A DNA stretch of 43,677 nt from Candidatus Burkholderia verschuerenii (GTDB lineage: Bacteria; Pseudomonadota; Gammaproteobacteria; Burkholderiales; Burkholderiaceae), in contig NZ_LFJJ01000021.1 in assembly GCF_001189365.1 (NCBI RefSeq), positions 1 to 43,677 on the forward strand. Direction: 5' to 3'. A program made the translations under genes and the position numbers. This document shows, one piece after another, positions 1 to 8,090 of this stretch. Positions within the stretch are counted from its first letter, which is position 1; each line of letters begins with the position of its first letter. The notes under the pieces were generated by a model. The model saw only the letters and a program-made list of their open reading frames with translations. It did not search any database and was not told the DNA's origin.

Positions 1-295
1 AACTGAATCATTCACCACCGACCCAGCGCATCCCGCCCAAACCGCCTTTCCCGCTCCCTTCGCGTTCATCGAATCGCGAAGGAACGGAATTCTAGTGACT
101 CCACCGGCAGGATGCAAGGGGGTACGTGGAAAAATCAGATAGACTGGCTTGGCCGTCTCATGTAGCACTCGGACAAACGAGGACCAACCGGGGGCCAAAC
201 GGCTATCGACGTCCGCGCGATGAAGTCCTGCGGTAAAACCGGCGGGCAAACGACTACAATCAAAAGTTTCACTGCCTCAATTTACCTGTACAGAT
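1..295. other. Upstream non-coding stretch with an 8-bp inverted repeat
   Basis: I see no convincing gene here. The one structure is a perfect inverted repeat, CCTTCGCG at 57-64 and CGCGAAGG at 75-82, with a 10-base loop. It could be an operator or hairpin belonging to a gene left of the window. The stretch carries whatever promoter drives the gene at 296. TACAAT near 252 resembles a -10, but no matching -35 is seen, and no Shine-Dalgarno is visible before 296. Confidence 0.4.
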
Positions 296-1510
296 ATGCG
301 CTCGCGAATCGCAAAACGTATTCCCCCGGATGCCGACAAGCTCGTCAGCTTATCGCTCGCGCTGTTCGCGTCGGGCAGCCGTGTCGAGGATCGCTTCTGG
401 GAAGCTCGACTCGATGCTCTCATCGCCAAACTCGTGCGTAACGGCAATCAAACCACGCTTGATGCTGCGCTCGATCATCTACAACAGAATCGCCCTGACG
501 CGTACGGTGCGCTGGCTGATATGACCGAAACGCATAGCGAGTCGTTCACGGTCGATATCGACGGCGCGCCGCACGACGCGCTTCTGATCGCCGCGCCCGT
601 GCTGGCGTGGACGCGCTATGCGATTCCCTCGGGCGCGCTCAAGCCGGAAACGATCGATGCCCTTCGCACGCAGTTGCAGGCGCATGTGCTCGCAGGCGGT
701 GCGCGCGTTGCCGTCGCGCCTTATCTGTACAGCATCGACCAATTGCCGCGTCATCATGTGGATACGGCGCGGTTGGCGCAGCAACTGGTGCAGACCGCGC
801 TGGGCGGTGCGGCCGCGCGTCTGAATCTCGCCGACCTGCCCGAAACCTCGCCGATTCTCGCGGACCCTCGCTTCCTGCTTGCGATTGTCCTCGTTCCGGC
901 CGGCGAGGCCTTCTTCCGCTGGCAAGAGGATGAGAGCGGAAGCCGCGCCGAACGCGGGCAGTGCCTCGAACAATGGGTCGCGCAAGGCGGTCCGAACTTC
1001 GCGACCATTCTTCCTGGCTGCGAATTCGAGTGTTTGCTGCCTGATGCCTACTATTCGGCATGCAGAGATGCCGATGAGCAAGTTCGCCCGCACACCGTCC
1101 GCACGGCCGTCCGTTATCTCTTCGATACCCTCGGCACCGCGCCGCAGAAATTGCGCGCGGTCATCGCAGGATTCGGCGAGCGACGCATCGACGAATATCG
1201 CATCGGCTTTACGCGACGCGGCAGCAACGACGTGATCTACGGCGTCGTCTGGCCGCTTTACGGTCGCGAGAACGGCGAATTGGGCATGGAAGAAGAGGCC
1301 GCCGAACTCGAAGGCGCCGACGGTCCGGTCGAGGAAATCGTCGAGTTGCTCAAGCGATCGGGCGTATCGGATGTACGCCGTCACGCAGGCCGTTTCGAAC
1401 CCGAGTTCTGCGACGACTGCGGCGTTCCGCTCTACGCCGATCCGCTGGGCGAGATCGTTCACGCCGAGATGCCTGAGGACGCCGAGCCGGCACAACCTCA
1501 CTTTCACTGA
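296..1510 (+). CDS. DUF2863 family protein
   Basis: A 404-residue soluble protein with no signal peptide or membrane segment. It resembles the DUF2863 family of Burkholderia-type betaproteobacteria; no function is known to me. The N-terminus (MRSRIAKRIPPDADKLVSL) fits the family start, although no Shine-Dalgarno precedes the ATG. The C-terminus holds a CxxC pair (CDDC, residues 372-375) followed by an acidic tail ending in HFH, which could bind a metal (inference). The gene stands alone and is closed by a strong terminator just downstream. The family name rests on overall resemblance, not on a search. Confidence 0.75.
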   Translation: MRSRIAKRIPPDADKLVSLSLALFASGSRVEDRFWEARLDALIAKLVRNGNQTTLDAALDHLQQNRPDAYGALADMTETHSESFTVDIDGAPHDALLIAAPVLAWTRYAIPSGALKPETIDALRTQLQAHVLAGGARVAVAPYLYSIDQLPRHHVDTARLAQQLVQTALGGAAARLNLADLPETSPILADPRFLLAIVLVPAGEAFFRWQEDESGSRAERGQCLEQWVAQGGPNFATILPGCEFECLLPDAYYSACRDADEQVRPHTVRTAVRYLFDTLGTAPQKLRAVIAGFGERRIDEYRIGFTRRGSNDVIYGVVWPLYGRENGELGMEEEAAELEGADGPVEEIVELLKRSGVSDVRRHAGRFEPEFCDDCGVPLYADPLGEIVHAEMPEDAEPAQPHFH

Positions 1511-1545
1511 CGACGAGCAGCAATAAAGTCGCTTAGGCAGCTGTT

Positions 1546-1574
1546 AAACCCCGCTTTTCGCGGGGTTTTGTTGT
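1546..1574 (+). terminator. Rho-independent terminator of the DUF2863 gene
   Basis: AACCCCGC (1547-1554) pairs with GCGGGGTT (1560-1567) around a short T-rich loop, and a T-rich run follows. It lies about 35 bases after the stop at 1510 and separates this gene from the regulator at 1704. Confidence 0.85.
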
Positions 1575-1703
1575 TTACGCCTATGCCATTCGGATGAGGG
1601 GCGCGATCGCGTCAAGTTTGTCAAACTATCGCTGCTGACGACATCGTTGTCGGCGGCAAGTCCGAGGAGATGGTCTCGGGAATTTTAATTTGAGGTCAGA
1701 AAA

Positions 1704-2695
1704 ATGAAAATCACTGTTTTGGGCGCCGATGCCGAGCGCCGCGCCGGTCTGAAAACCCTCGTGCGCCGCGTGGCGCGTCAGGCGAAGTTCTACGAAGTCC
1801 AGAATTGGCAGGAAACCCGCGCGTCCCATAAGCGCAACCGGCCCGAGATGATCGTCATCGATTGGGCGCCGACGCTGCATGCGCTCGATCTGCAATCGCT
1901 GCTCGGCTAATATCAGGGCATTCCCGCCGCGATCATGATCGATCAGCCGACCGCGCCGCAGGTCTTGATGCTGATGTCGGCGGGCGCGACGGGCATCATC
2001 CCGCGCGCGCTGGATCCGGTTCTGGTACTGCGCGCGCTCGAAATGGTGACCATCGGCGGCCATTACATTCCGCCCGATATCATCGACCCGCAACTCGGAC
2101 GGGAATTGCTGGCGCGTCGCGGGCAGGCAAAACCGCTGGCGACGCGCAGGCTCCGGCCGGACGTCGATTTGTCGCCTCGCCAGGAGCAGATCATGCGCTG
2201 CGTGCATATGGGCAGCACCAACAAGATGATCGCCAAAATGCTGGGAATCAGCGAAGGCACCGTCAAGATTCACCTCACAGTGATTTTCCAGCTTCTGGGC
2301 GCGACCAATCGCGCCGCCGCCGTCGCGATTTACAACGGCGTGCAAAGCACGCACCTCGAGATTCTCCGCGCCGCTGCGCCGAAGGTGCCGCAGGAGCCCC
2401 AGGAACCGGCTGAACCTGGAACCGGCAGCGCAGGAGGAACCGGTTCTGGTTGCGGAGCAAGCGGAACAAGCCGCCCCGATCGACACCGTTGAAGAACCCG
2501 CAACGCCCGGAACAACCGGCCGAAGCTATCGTCCAACCCGATCCCGACGCGCCCGTGGAAGAGGCTTCGACGGAAGAACCGAGTCCGCCGAACAATGTTA
2601 TCGAGTTGCATACGAAGCGCATGGAATACCCGTCATTGACCGACAACAACCCGGGCTCGCTGCCGATGGCCGCCGAACCAGACTCGGCGTTCTAG
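1704..2695 (+). pseudogene. Broken LuxR/NarL-type response regulator (one nonsense codon, two frameshifts)
   Basis: Start ATG 1704 has a good Shine-Dalgarno (TGAGGT, 8 bases upstream). The first 68 codons encode the front of a receiver-like domain (MKITVLGADAERRAGL; IVIDWAP) and stop at TAA 1908-1910. The same frame continues at once with YQGIPAAIMIDQ and runs into a C-terminal LuxR-type helix-turn-helix (DLSPRQEQIMRCVHMGSTNK; ISEGTVKIHL). The Pro/Glu-rich tail then changes frame twice. Removing T2417 and one A at 2502-2503 restores a continuous acidic tail ending at TAG 2693-2695. TAA may have been CAA (Gln), one transition away. Residue D52 in IVIDW sits where a phospho-acceptor would be expected, but the receiver is atypical. 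In intact form it would be a two-component or orphan transcription factor. No histidine kinase is nearby. The lesions could be real decay or sequence errors. Confidence 0.75.
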
Positions 2696-2754
2696 CAACA
2701 ATCGCATGATTCGGGTCCGTCGATTGCGCACACGTTTCACGCGCAACGAGTAAT

Positions 2755-3438
2755 ATGCAAGGCATGGGGTTCTTCTACACACCGCTACCGCTTTGGCTTA
2801 CCGTCGGCAGTTGGATCATTGCCGTGGGGCTGATCGCGTTCGTTATCATGCAACGCGCTTTCAGTCGGCTTCAGGACGCCACGCTGCAAAACGTGTGGTT
2901 CGGCACCATCGTCACGGTGACGGTGCTGTGGGCGTGCAATGCATGGTTCGACGACGGACCCGTCATCCATCTGCTAGGCGCTACGCTGATGGTCACGCTG
3001 TTCGACTGGCGGCTTGCGCTGCTCGGCACGGCCGCGACCACCGGCCTTGCCGCCGTCGTGCTGGACGCTAACTGGCTCAACGTCGCGCTGACCTACGTGT
3101 TGTTTGGCGCTTTGCCGGTCGGTGTGTCGACGCTGCTTCAGCGCCTGTCGAATGCATGGCTGCCGCGCAATCTGTTCACCTTCATCCTCGGGCACGGCTT
3201 CGTGACTTCGGGTGCGGCCGTGGCTGCCGCTTGCGGCGGGACGTTGCTGATGGAAATGGCACTCGCCGGCGGACCCATCGCCATTCCTGCCGCGTTCATG
3301 CGCGGCTCAGTGCTGCTCTGCGCGGGCGAAGCGCTCTTCACCGGCTTGCTTACCATTTTGATCACGGTGTACAAGCCCGCGTGGATCATGACTTACGACG
3401 TGCGTCGCTATCGTCTGGATCGGGGACCGCGCGTCTGA
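2755..3438 (+). CDS. Orphan CbiM/NikM-like ECF transporter permease
   Basis: A 227-residue integral membrane protein with about six hydrophobic segments. The stretch around residues 75-85 (IHLLGATLMVTLFDW) matches the core CbiM/NikM signature of the substrate-binding S component of cobalt/nickel ECF transporters. CbiM/NikM proteins normally begin Met-His-Ile and use that N-terminal His as a metal ligand. This protein begins MQGMGFFYTP and lacks it. No ECF ATPase or T component lies nearby, so it may be a solitary S-like protein or have another substrate. A second ATG at 2764 is possible. Membership of the superfamily is fairly sure; the substrate is unknown. Confidence 0.7.
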   Translation: MQGMGFFYTPLPLWLTVGSWIIAVGLIAFVIMQRAFSRLQDATLQNVWFGTIVTVTVLWACNAWFDDGPVIHLLGATLMVTLFDWRLALLGTAATTGLAAVVLDANWLNVALTYVLFGALPVGVSTLLQRLSNAWLPRNLFTFILGHGFVTSGAAVAAACGGTLLMEMALAGGPIAIPAAFMRGSVLLCAGEALFTGLLTILITVYKPAWIMTYDVRRYRLDRGPRV

Positions 3439-3585
3439 ATTTGGCCGCGTGCTCGGGCTGGATTGACATCGCTTTGGCGCACACGGTATTTCAGCCCGTC
3501 GGCGCGCAAGCAAAATACGATAAGATTGAACTCCTTCCCTACACGACGCATCTTACATGCTCGTGTCTTCTTAGCGCCAAACTTG

Positions 3586-4167
3586 ATGGAAAGTACCTTC
3601 GCACCGCGCCGACTCTTGCGGCTCGTCGGCCGGTTGGCGGTATGCGCATCGCTTGCATGCGCGGTAACCGCCTTTGCCGATACGCTCGATGAGCGCAACG
3701 AACTGATTTACCACTTCGTCACCGATCTCCACGCCAACCCGCTCGTCGCGGATTGCGCGGCCCACGGCAGTTTCGTCGCCAGCACGTCGACGGCGTTCGA
3801 TCACGTCGACTTTCCGCCCGCCTCCTTCGATCCGTCGCATTTCACCATCGAACCGTGGAACGATTCGTTCGACGACAAGAAGCAGAAGATCAAGGTGGAC
3901 AACGTCGTGACCGTCGAAGGTCAGGGCGTCGCGAAAGACGGCGACAGCGATACCACGACGCTTAAGTTCCGGTGCGGTTACGTCGGCAGTCAGATGCTCG
4001 CGTTCGGCTGGAACGACCCGGTGCCGCCGTTGCGCGCGCAATCGCATTCAACGACGCGCAGCGCGAAATCGAAGCATGGCACGAAAACGAAGTCGTCGGC
4101 GAGCAAAGGCAAGAGCAGCACGAAGAGCACGGCAAAGAAGTCGACCAGCAGCAAAAAGAAACACTGA
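3586..4167 (+). CDS. Secreted protein with Lys/Ser/Thr-rich C-terminal tail, function unknown
   Basis: A 193-residue protein. I chose ATG 3586 because it gives a classical signal peptide: basic MESTFAPRRLLRLVGR, a hydrophobic core, then a likely cut after AFA. The longer frame from 3463 has an N-terminus that does not look like protein. The mature domain (about residues 30-140) holds two cysteines that could form a disulfide (DCAAHG and FRCGYVG) and is rich in Asp and Phe. The last 45 residues are low-complexity Lys/Ser/Thr (KSSTKSTAKKSTSSKKKH), strongly basic and probably disordered, perhaps contacting envelope polyanions (inference). I do not recognise the family with confidence. Confidence 0.65.
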   Translation: MESTFAPRRLLRLVGRLAVCASLACAVTAFADTLDERNELIYHFVTDLHANPLVADCAAHGSFVASTSTAFDHVDFPPASFDPSHFTIEPWNDSFDDKKQKIKVDNVVTVEGQGVAKDGDSDTTTLKFRCGYVGSQMLAFGWNDPVPPLRAQSHSTTRSAKSKHGTKTKSSASKGKSSTKSTAKKSTSSKKKH

Positions 4168-4200
4168 GCGGCACCCGCGCAAGACAGCGCATAAGACGAA

Positions 4201-4236
4201 GGGCGTGACCATCGAAACGGTCACGCCCTTTTGTTT
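4201..4236 (+). terminator. Rho-independent terminator between convergent genes
   Basis: GGGCGTGACC (4201-4210) pairs perfectly with GGTCACGCCC (4219-4228) around an 8-base loop and is followed by TTTTG on the plus strand. It ends the secreted-protein gene. The stem may also help stop the M14 gene coming from the right, though that side lacks a good T run. Confidence 0.85.
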
Positions 4237-4273
4237 TGTATTGCAATTCGCCCTGACGACGACGGTCAACGCT

Positions 4274-5434
4274 TTACGCAGAAGCCGATTGCAATTGCCA
4301 CAGAATCGCCTGCAGCATCGCCGCGCCGAGCGATGCGCTGCGCGCGCCGCTCCAGCCCACGCTTTCATCGGGCAGATTGGCGTTGTCCTTGAACGGCATT
4401 TCGAGCGTCAGCGACAGACACTTGTACTCGTTGCCGATGTACTTCGACGCCAGCTTGAGCGCGTCCGTCTGATACCGGCTCGCTTCGTAGCCGTGGACAT
4501 CCTGAAAGTCCGGGCTCGCCTGCTTGAAGAACTCGATGAACTGCTTCTGCTCCTTGCCCTGCTGCGCGGTGAAGCCCGGCAGCATCTCCGAGCCCGCGAC
4601 GAACACATACGGAATGGCTTCGTCGCCGTGGATATCGAAGAACATGTCGCAGCCCGTTTCGCGGATCGCGTCGCGCACCAGCAGCACTTCGGGACTGCGC
4701 TCGACGCTCGGATCCATCCACTCGCGATTCAGGTTCGCGCCGGCCGCATTCGTGCGCAGGTTGCCGAGCACGCTGCCGTCCGGATTCATATTCGGCACGA
4801 TATGGAACACCGCATGTTCGAGCGTCGCGCGCGCCACCGGGTCGCCGGCCCAGTCGCCGAAGCCCGCGATACGCTTGATGAGCCCTTCGACGAACCATTC
4901 CGCCATCGTCTCGCCCGGATGCTGGCGCGCGATGATCCAGATGTTCTTCTTCGGCGTCTCGTCGGCGAAGTACGGCAAGCCGAGCGTGAGCAGCGACATC
5001 GGCCGGCCCTGCACGGTCTGGCCAAGTTCGGTGAGCGTCGCCAGCGGAAACTGCTGGACCGCGCCGAGAAACTCCGAATGACGCTCCTCGCTGTACGGCT
5101 CGAAATACGCGTAATAGATGCGATCGAAGTCCGGCGTGTGATCGATCTTCATCGTCTTGCCGTCGTATTCGGTCGAGACGCGGAACCAGTTCACGCGGTC
5201 GTAGCTCGCGACCGCTTCGTAGTCGCGCCAGCCTTCCGGGAAGGCGCATTGCGCCGCGTTCTCGAAGCTCATCACGAGGCGCTGGCCGCGCGCGTCCGAC
5301 ACGCGGAAGTAAAACCACTGCGCGAATTCCGAGTGACTGTCGCGCCGCACGCGCAGGCGAATGTCCTCGGGATTGTCGGCGTTGACGACTTCGATCGCGC
5401 CCGCGTCGAAGTTGCTGGAGATGGAGATGCTCAT
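4274..5434 (-). CDS. M14 family zinc carboxypeptidase (cytosolic type)
   Basis: A 386-residue cytoplasmic protein. It has an N-terminal beta-rich domain (about 1-125) and a C-terminal zinc carboxypeptidase domain. Zinc ligands are visible: HPGE (H172, E175) and the distal His in FFDIHGDE (H269). The catalytic Glu is in LTLEMPF (E345). The arrangement is that of the M14 subfamily related to cytosolic carboxypeptidases. It should release C-terminal residues or side-chain-linked amino acids; the substrate is not predictable. ATG 5434 is preceded by AAGGAAAC. The gene starts 47 bases after yaaA ends on the same strand, so the two may share a transcript. Confidence 0.88.
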   Translation of the reverse strand: MSISISSNFDAGAIEVVNADNPEDIRLRVRRDSHSEFAQWFYFRVSDARGQRLVMSFENAAQCAFPEGWRDYEAVASYDRVNWFRVSTEYDGKTMKIDHTPDFDRIYYAYFEPYSEERHSEFLGAVQQFPLATLTELGQTVQGRPMSLLTLGLPYFADETPKKNIWIIARQHPGETMAEWFVEGLIKRIAGFGDWAGDPVARATLEHAVFHIVPNMNPDGSVLGNLRTNAAGANLNREWMDPSVERSPEVLLVRDAIRETGCDMFFDIHGDEAIPYVFVAGSEMLPGFTAQQGKEQKQFIEFFKQASPDFQDVHGYEASRYQTDALKLASKYIGNEYKCLSLTLEMPFKDNANLPDESVGWSGARSASLGAAMLQAILWQLQSASA

Positions 5435-5481
5435 CGTCGTTTCCTTGTCTGCTTCAGTACTTCAATGCCTGTGTCCCCGCC

Positions 5482-6261
5482 TTATTCGGCGATGCGGCGG
5501 CGGAACACATAAGTCGTATCGTTCGATGCCTTCGCGTCGAATGCATAGCCTTCGCTGTCGAAACCCTTGAGCCCTTCCGGCTCGTCGATGCGATTCTGCA
5601 CCGCATAACGCGCCATCACGCCCCGCGCGCGCTTCGCGTGGAAGCTGATGATCTTGTAGCGCCCGCCCTTCCAGTCCTCGAACACCGGCGAGACGACCGG
5701 CGCGCTCAGCAGTTTCGGCTTGACGGACTTGAAATACTCCTCCGACGCGCAATTCACCAGCACGCGCGCGCCGCACTGCTTTTTCATCTGCTCGTTGAGC
5801 GCCGCCGTGATGCGCTCGCCCCAGAACGCGTACAGATCCTTGCCGCGCGCATTCGCGAACTTCGTGCCCATTTCCAGCCGATACGGCTGCAACAGATCGA
5901 GCGGACGCAGCAGCCCGTACAGCCCCGACAGCACGCGCACATGGTTCTGCGCGAAGTCGAGATCGGCCGACGACAGCAATTTTGCCGCGAAGCCTTCGTA
6001 GACGTCACCGTTGAAGGCGAGCACGGCCTGTTTCGAATTGTGCGCGTCGAACGTCTTCGACCATTCGGCGTAGCGCTGGAAATTCAGCGTCGCGAGCTGG
6101 TCGGAAATGCCCATCATGCCGCCGATCTGCTGCGGCGACAGCGCGCGCAGTCCGCCGATCAATTCGGCGGCTTCATCGACGAATTCGGGCAGCGTGTGCT
6201 TCTTGATATGCGGAGGCGTGTCGTAGTCGAGGGATTTCGCGGGCGAGAGAACGATTATCAT
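5482..6261 (-). CDS. yaaA: Peroxide stress protein YaaA
   Basis: A 259-residue protein of the YaaA/DUF328 family, recognised from its N-terminus ([16 protein letters not shown]) and the conserved blocks LYGLLRPLD and [10 protein letters not shown]. In E. coli YaaA is an OxyR-regulated DNA-binding protein that limits iron-driven damage during hydrogen peroxide stress. Length is normal for the family. The gene is divergent from the PIN-domain gene, with only about 55 bases between start codons, so any promoters for the two must overlap there. I could not see a clear OxyR site. Confidence 0.92.
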   Translation of the reverse strand: MIIVLSPAKSLDYDTPPHIKKHTLPEFVDEAAELIGGLRALSPQQIGGMMGISDQLATLNFQRYAEWSKTFDAHNSKQAVLAFNGDVYEGFAAKLLSSADLDFAQNHVRVLSGLYGLLRPLDLLQPYRLEMGTKFANARGKDLYAFWGERITAALNEQMKKQCGARVLVNCASEEYFKSVKPKLLSAPVVSPVFEDWKGGRYKIISFHAKRARGVMARYAVQNRIDEPEGLKGFDSEGYAFDAKASNDTTYVFRRRIAE

Positions 6262-6317
6262 GGAGGCTCGCCGGGTCGCTGCCGGCGATCATTGGCATAA
6301 ATCCCCGATTGTATCGA

Positions 6318-6845
6318 ATGGACCATTCCACCGCGCCGCTCGCCGAGCCGCCGTTTTCTCCGCCCTCGCATTCGCCGTTGCGCGTCGTGCTCGATTCCAA
6401 CGTGTGGATCGACATCCTCGTGTTCGACGATCCCGCCACGCGGCCCATCCTTGCCGCGCTGCAGGCGCGCACGCTCGAGGCGCTGATCGACCGGCGCTGC
6501 CTCGGCGAACTGACGCGCGTGCTCGATTATCCGCAGTTCGCGCGTTTCGCCATCGACAAGACGGCGGCGCTCGACACCGTCGCGCGCCTGTCGACGTTCG
6601 TCGCGCCGGAAGCGCCCGAGGACGACCGTCCGCTGCCCAAATGCAAGGACCGCGACGATCAGAAATTCCTCGAACTCGCGCATGCGTCGCGGGCGGCGTG
6701 GCTCGTGTCGAAGGATCGCGCGGTGCTGAAGCTGGCCAAACGCGTCGCGCGCGACTTCGGCTTTCGCATCGCCGAGCCGAAGCCGTTCGTGCTCGCCATC
6801 GCGACGGATGCGGGCGCGGCTGCGTCCATCGACCGAGACTTTTAA
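6318..6845 (+). CDS. PIN-domain putative ribonuclease (toxin-type, COG1569-like)
   Basis: A 175-residue protein with a Pro-rich N-terminal lead of about 20 residues and then a PIN domain. LRVVLDSNVWIDILV supplies the first acidic residues (D26, D32), ELTRVLDY the central Glu, and KCKDRDDQKFLELA the distal Asp cluster. PIN domains are metal-dependent RNases, and this subgroup is often called a toxin component. ATG 6318 is preferred to an in-frame TTG at 6309. No antitoxin-sized gene adjoins it: the neighbours are yaaA, divergent, and an aminotransferase starting 35 bases downstream. It may be a housekeeping or orphan PIN protein rather than an active toxin. Confidence 0.75.
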   Translation: MDHSTAPLAEPPFSPPSHSPLRVVLDSNVWIDILVFDDPATRPILAALQARTLEALIDRRCLGELTRVLDYPQFARFAIDKTAALDTVARLSTFVAPEAPEDDRPLPKCKDRDDQKFLELAHASRAAWLVSKDRAVLKLAKRVARDFGFRIAEPKPFVLAIATDAGAAASIDRDF

Positions 6846-6879
6846 AATACACATCAGAGACAACGACAACACCACGACC

Positions 6880-8054
6880 ATGAACGCATCGCACGACCTG
6901 CCTCAAACGCCGCCCGAACTGTCCTTTCCGTCGCGTCTGCCGAATGTCGGCACGACCATTTTCACCGTGACGAGCGCGCTCGCCGCGCAAAAAGGCGCGG
7001 TGAATCTCGGTCAGGGTTTTCCCGATTTCGACTGCGATACGCGCATTGTCGATGCCGTCGCCGACGCCATGCGCGCCGGTCACAACCAGTATCCGCCGAT
7101 GGCCGGCGCCGCGCCGCTGCGTCAGGCGATCGCGCGCAAGATCGAGGCGATGTACGGCCGCGCCTACGACGCCGATCGCGAAATCACCGTGACGGCGGGC
7201 GCGACGCAGGCGCTGCTCACCGCCGTGTTGTGCTGCGTGCATCCGAGCGATGAAGTCATCGTGATCGAGCCGACTTACGACAGCTATCTGCCCGCGATCG
7301 AAATGGCGGGCGGCAAACCGGTGTTCGTGCCGCTGGAAGCGCCCGATTACGCCCTGCCCTTCGACAAGATCGCCGCCGCGATCACGCCGAAGACGCGTCT
7401 TCTGATGATCAACACGCCGCACAATCCGACCGGCCGCGTGTGGCGCGCCGAGGACATGAAAAAGCTCGCGGACATCGTGCGCGACACCAACGTGCTGATT
7501 CTCTCCGACGAAGTCTACGAGCACATGGTCTACGACGGCGCGCCGCACGAAAGCGTGTCGCGCTATCCGGAACTGGCCGCGCGCAGTTTCGTGGTGTCGA
7601 GTTTCGGCAAAACGTTTCATGTGACCGGCTGGAAGATCGGCTACGTGGCCGCGCCCGCCGCACTGACTGCCGAATTCCGCAAGGTGCATCAGTTCAACGT
7701 GTTCACCGTCAACACGCCCATGCAGATCGGGCTCGCGCATTTTCTCGACGATCCGAAACCGTATCTCGAGTTGCCGGCGTTCTATCAGAAGAAGCGCGAC
7801 TTCTTCCGCGACGGTCTCGCCAATACGCGCTTCTCGCTGCTGCCTGCGACGGCACGTATTTCCAGTGCGTCGATTACTCGAAAATCAGCGATATGCCCGA
7901 AGCCGAATTCTCGAAGTGGCTGACGACGGAAATCGGCGTCGCGGCCATTCCGGTGTCGGCGTTCTATCACGAAAGCCATGAATCGGGCGTCGTGCGTTTC
8001 TGCTTCGCGAAGAAGGAAGAGACGCTGGCGCTGGAGCGCCTCGCCCGGATCTAG
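6880..8054 (+). pseudogene. PLP-dependent aminotransferase (methionine/kynurenine type), frameshifted
   Basis: Fold-type I aminotransferase of the YbdL / kynurenine-glutamine transaminase group. ATG 6880 gives the family-like opening with VNLGQGFPDFDC and NQYPPMAGAAPLR. The PLP lysine lies in SSFGKTFHVTGWKIGYV. The frame breaks at about 7843-7845. Upstream reads RFSLLPA and then nonsense to a stop at 7923, while the next frame resumes with DGTYFQCVDYSKISDMPEAE and runs to TAG 8054. Adding one base after CTGCTGCC would give LLPCDGTYFQ, the expected sequence. The product would be about 391 residues. A one-base deletion is either genuine or an error; as written, the C-terminal small domain is lost. 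Confidence 0.85.
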
Positions 8055-8090
8055 GCCTCACTCTCAAGCGATAAGGAGTCGGACCGCACC

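Noticed and set aside
1905..1937. Stop-codon readthrough or selenocysteine at TAA 1908 in the response regulator
   Set aside because: TAA is the least readthrough-prone stop, no recoding signal is seen, and the same gene has two further frameshifts.
7835..7860. Programmed ribosomal frameshift in the aminotransferase
   Set aside because: There is no slippery heptamer or following pseudoknot at the junction, and no aminotransferase is known to need one.
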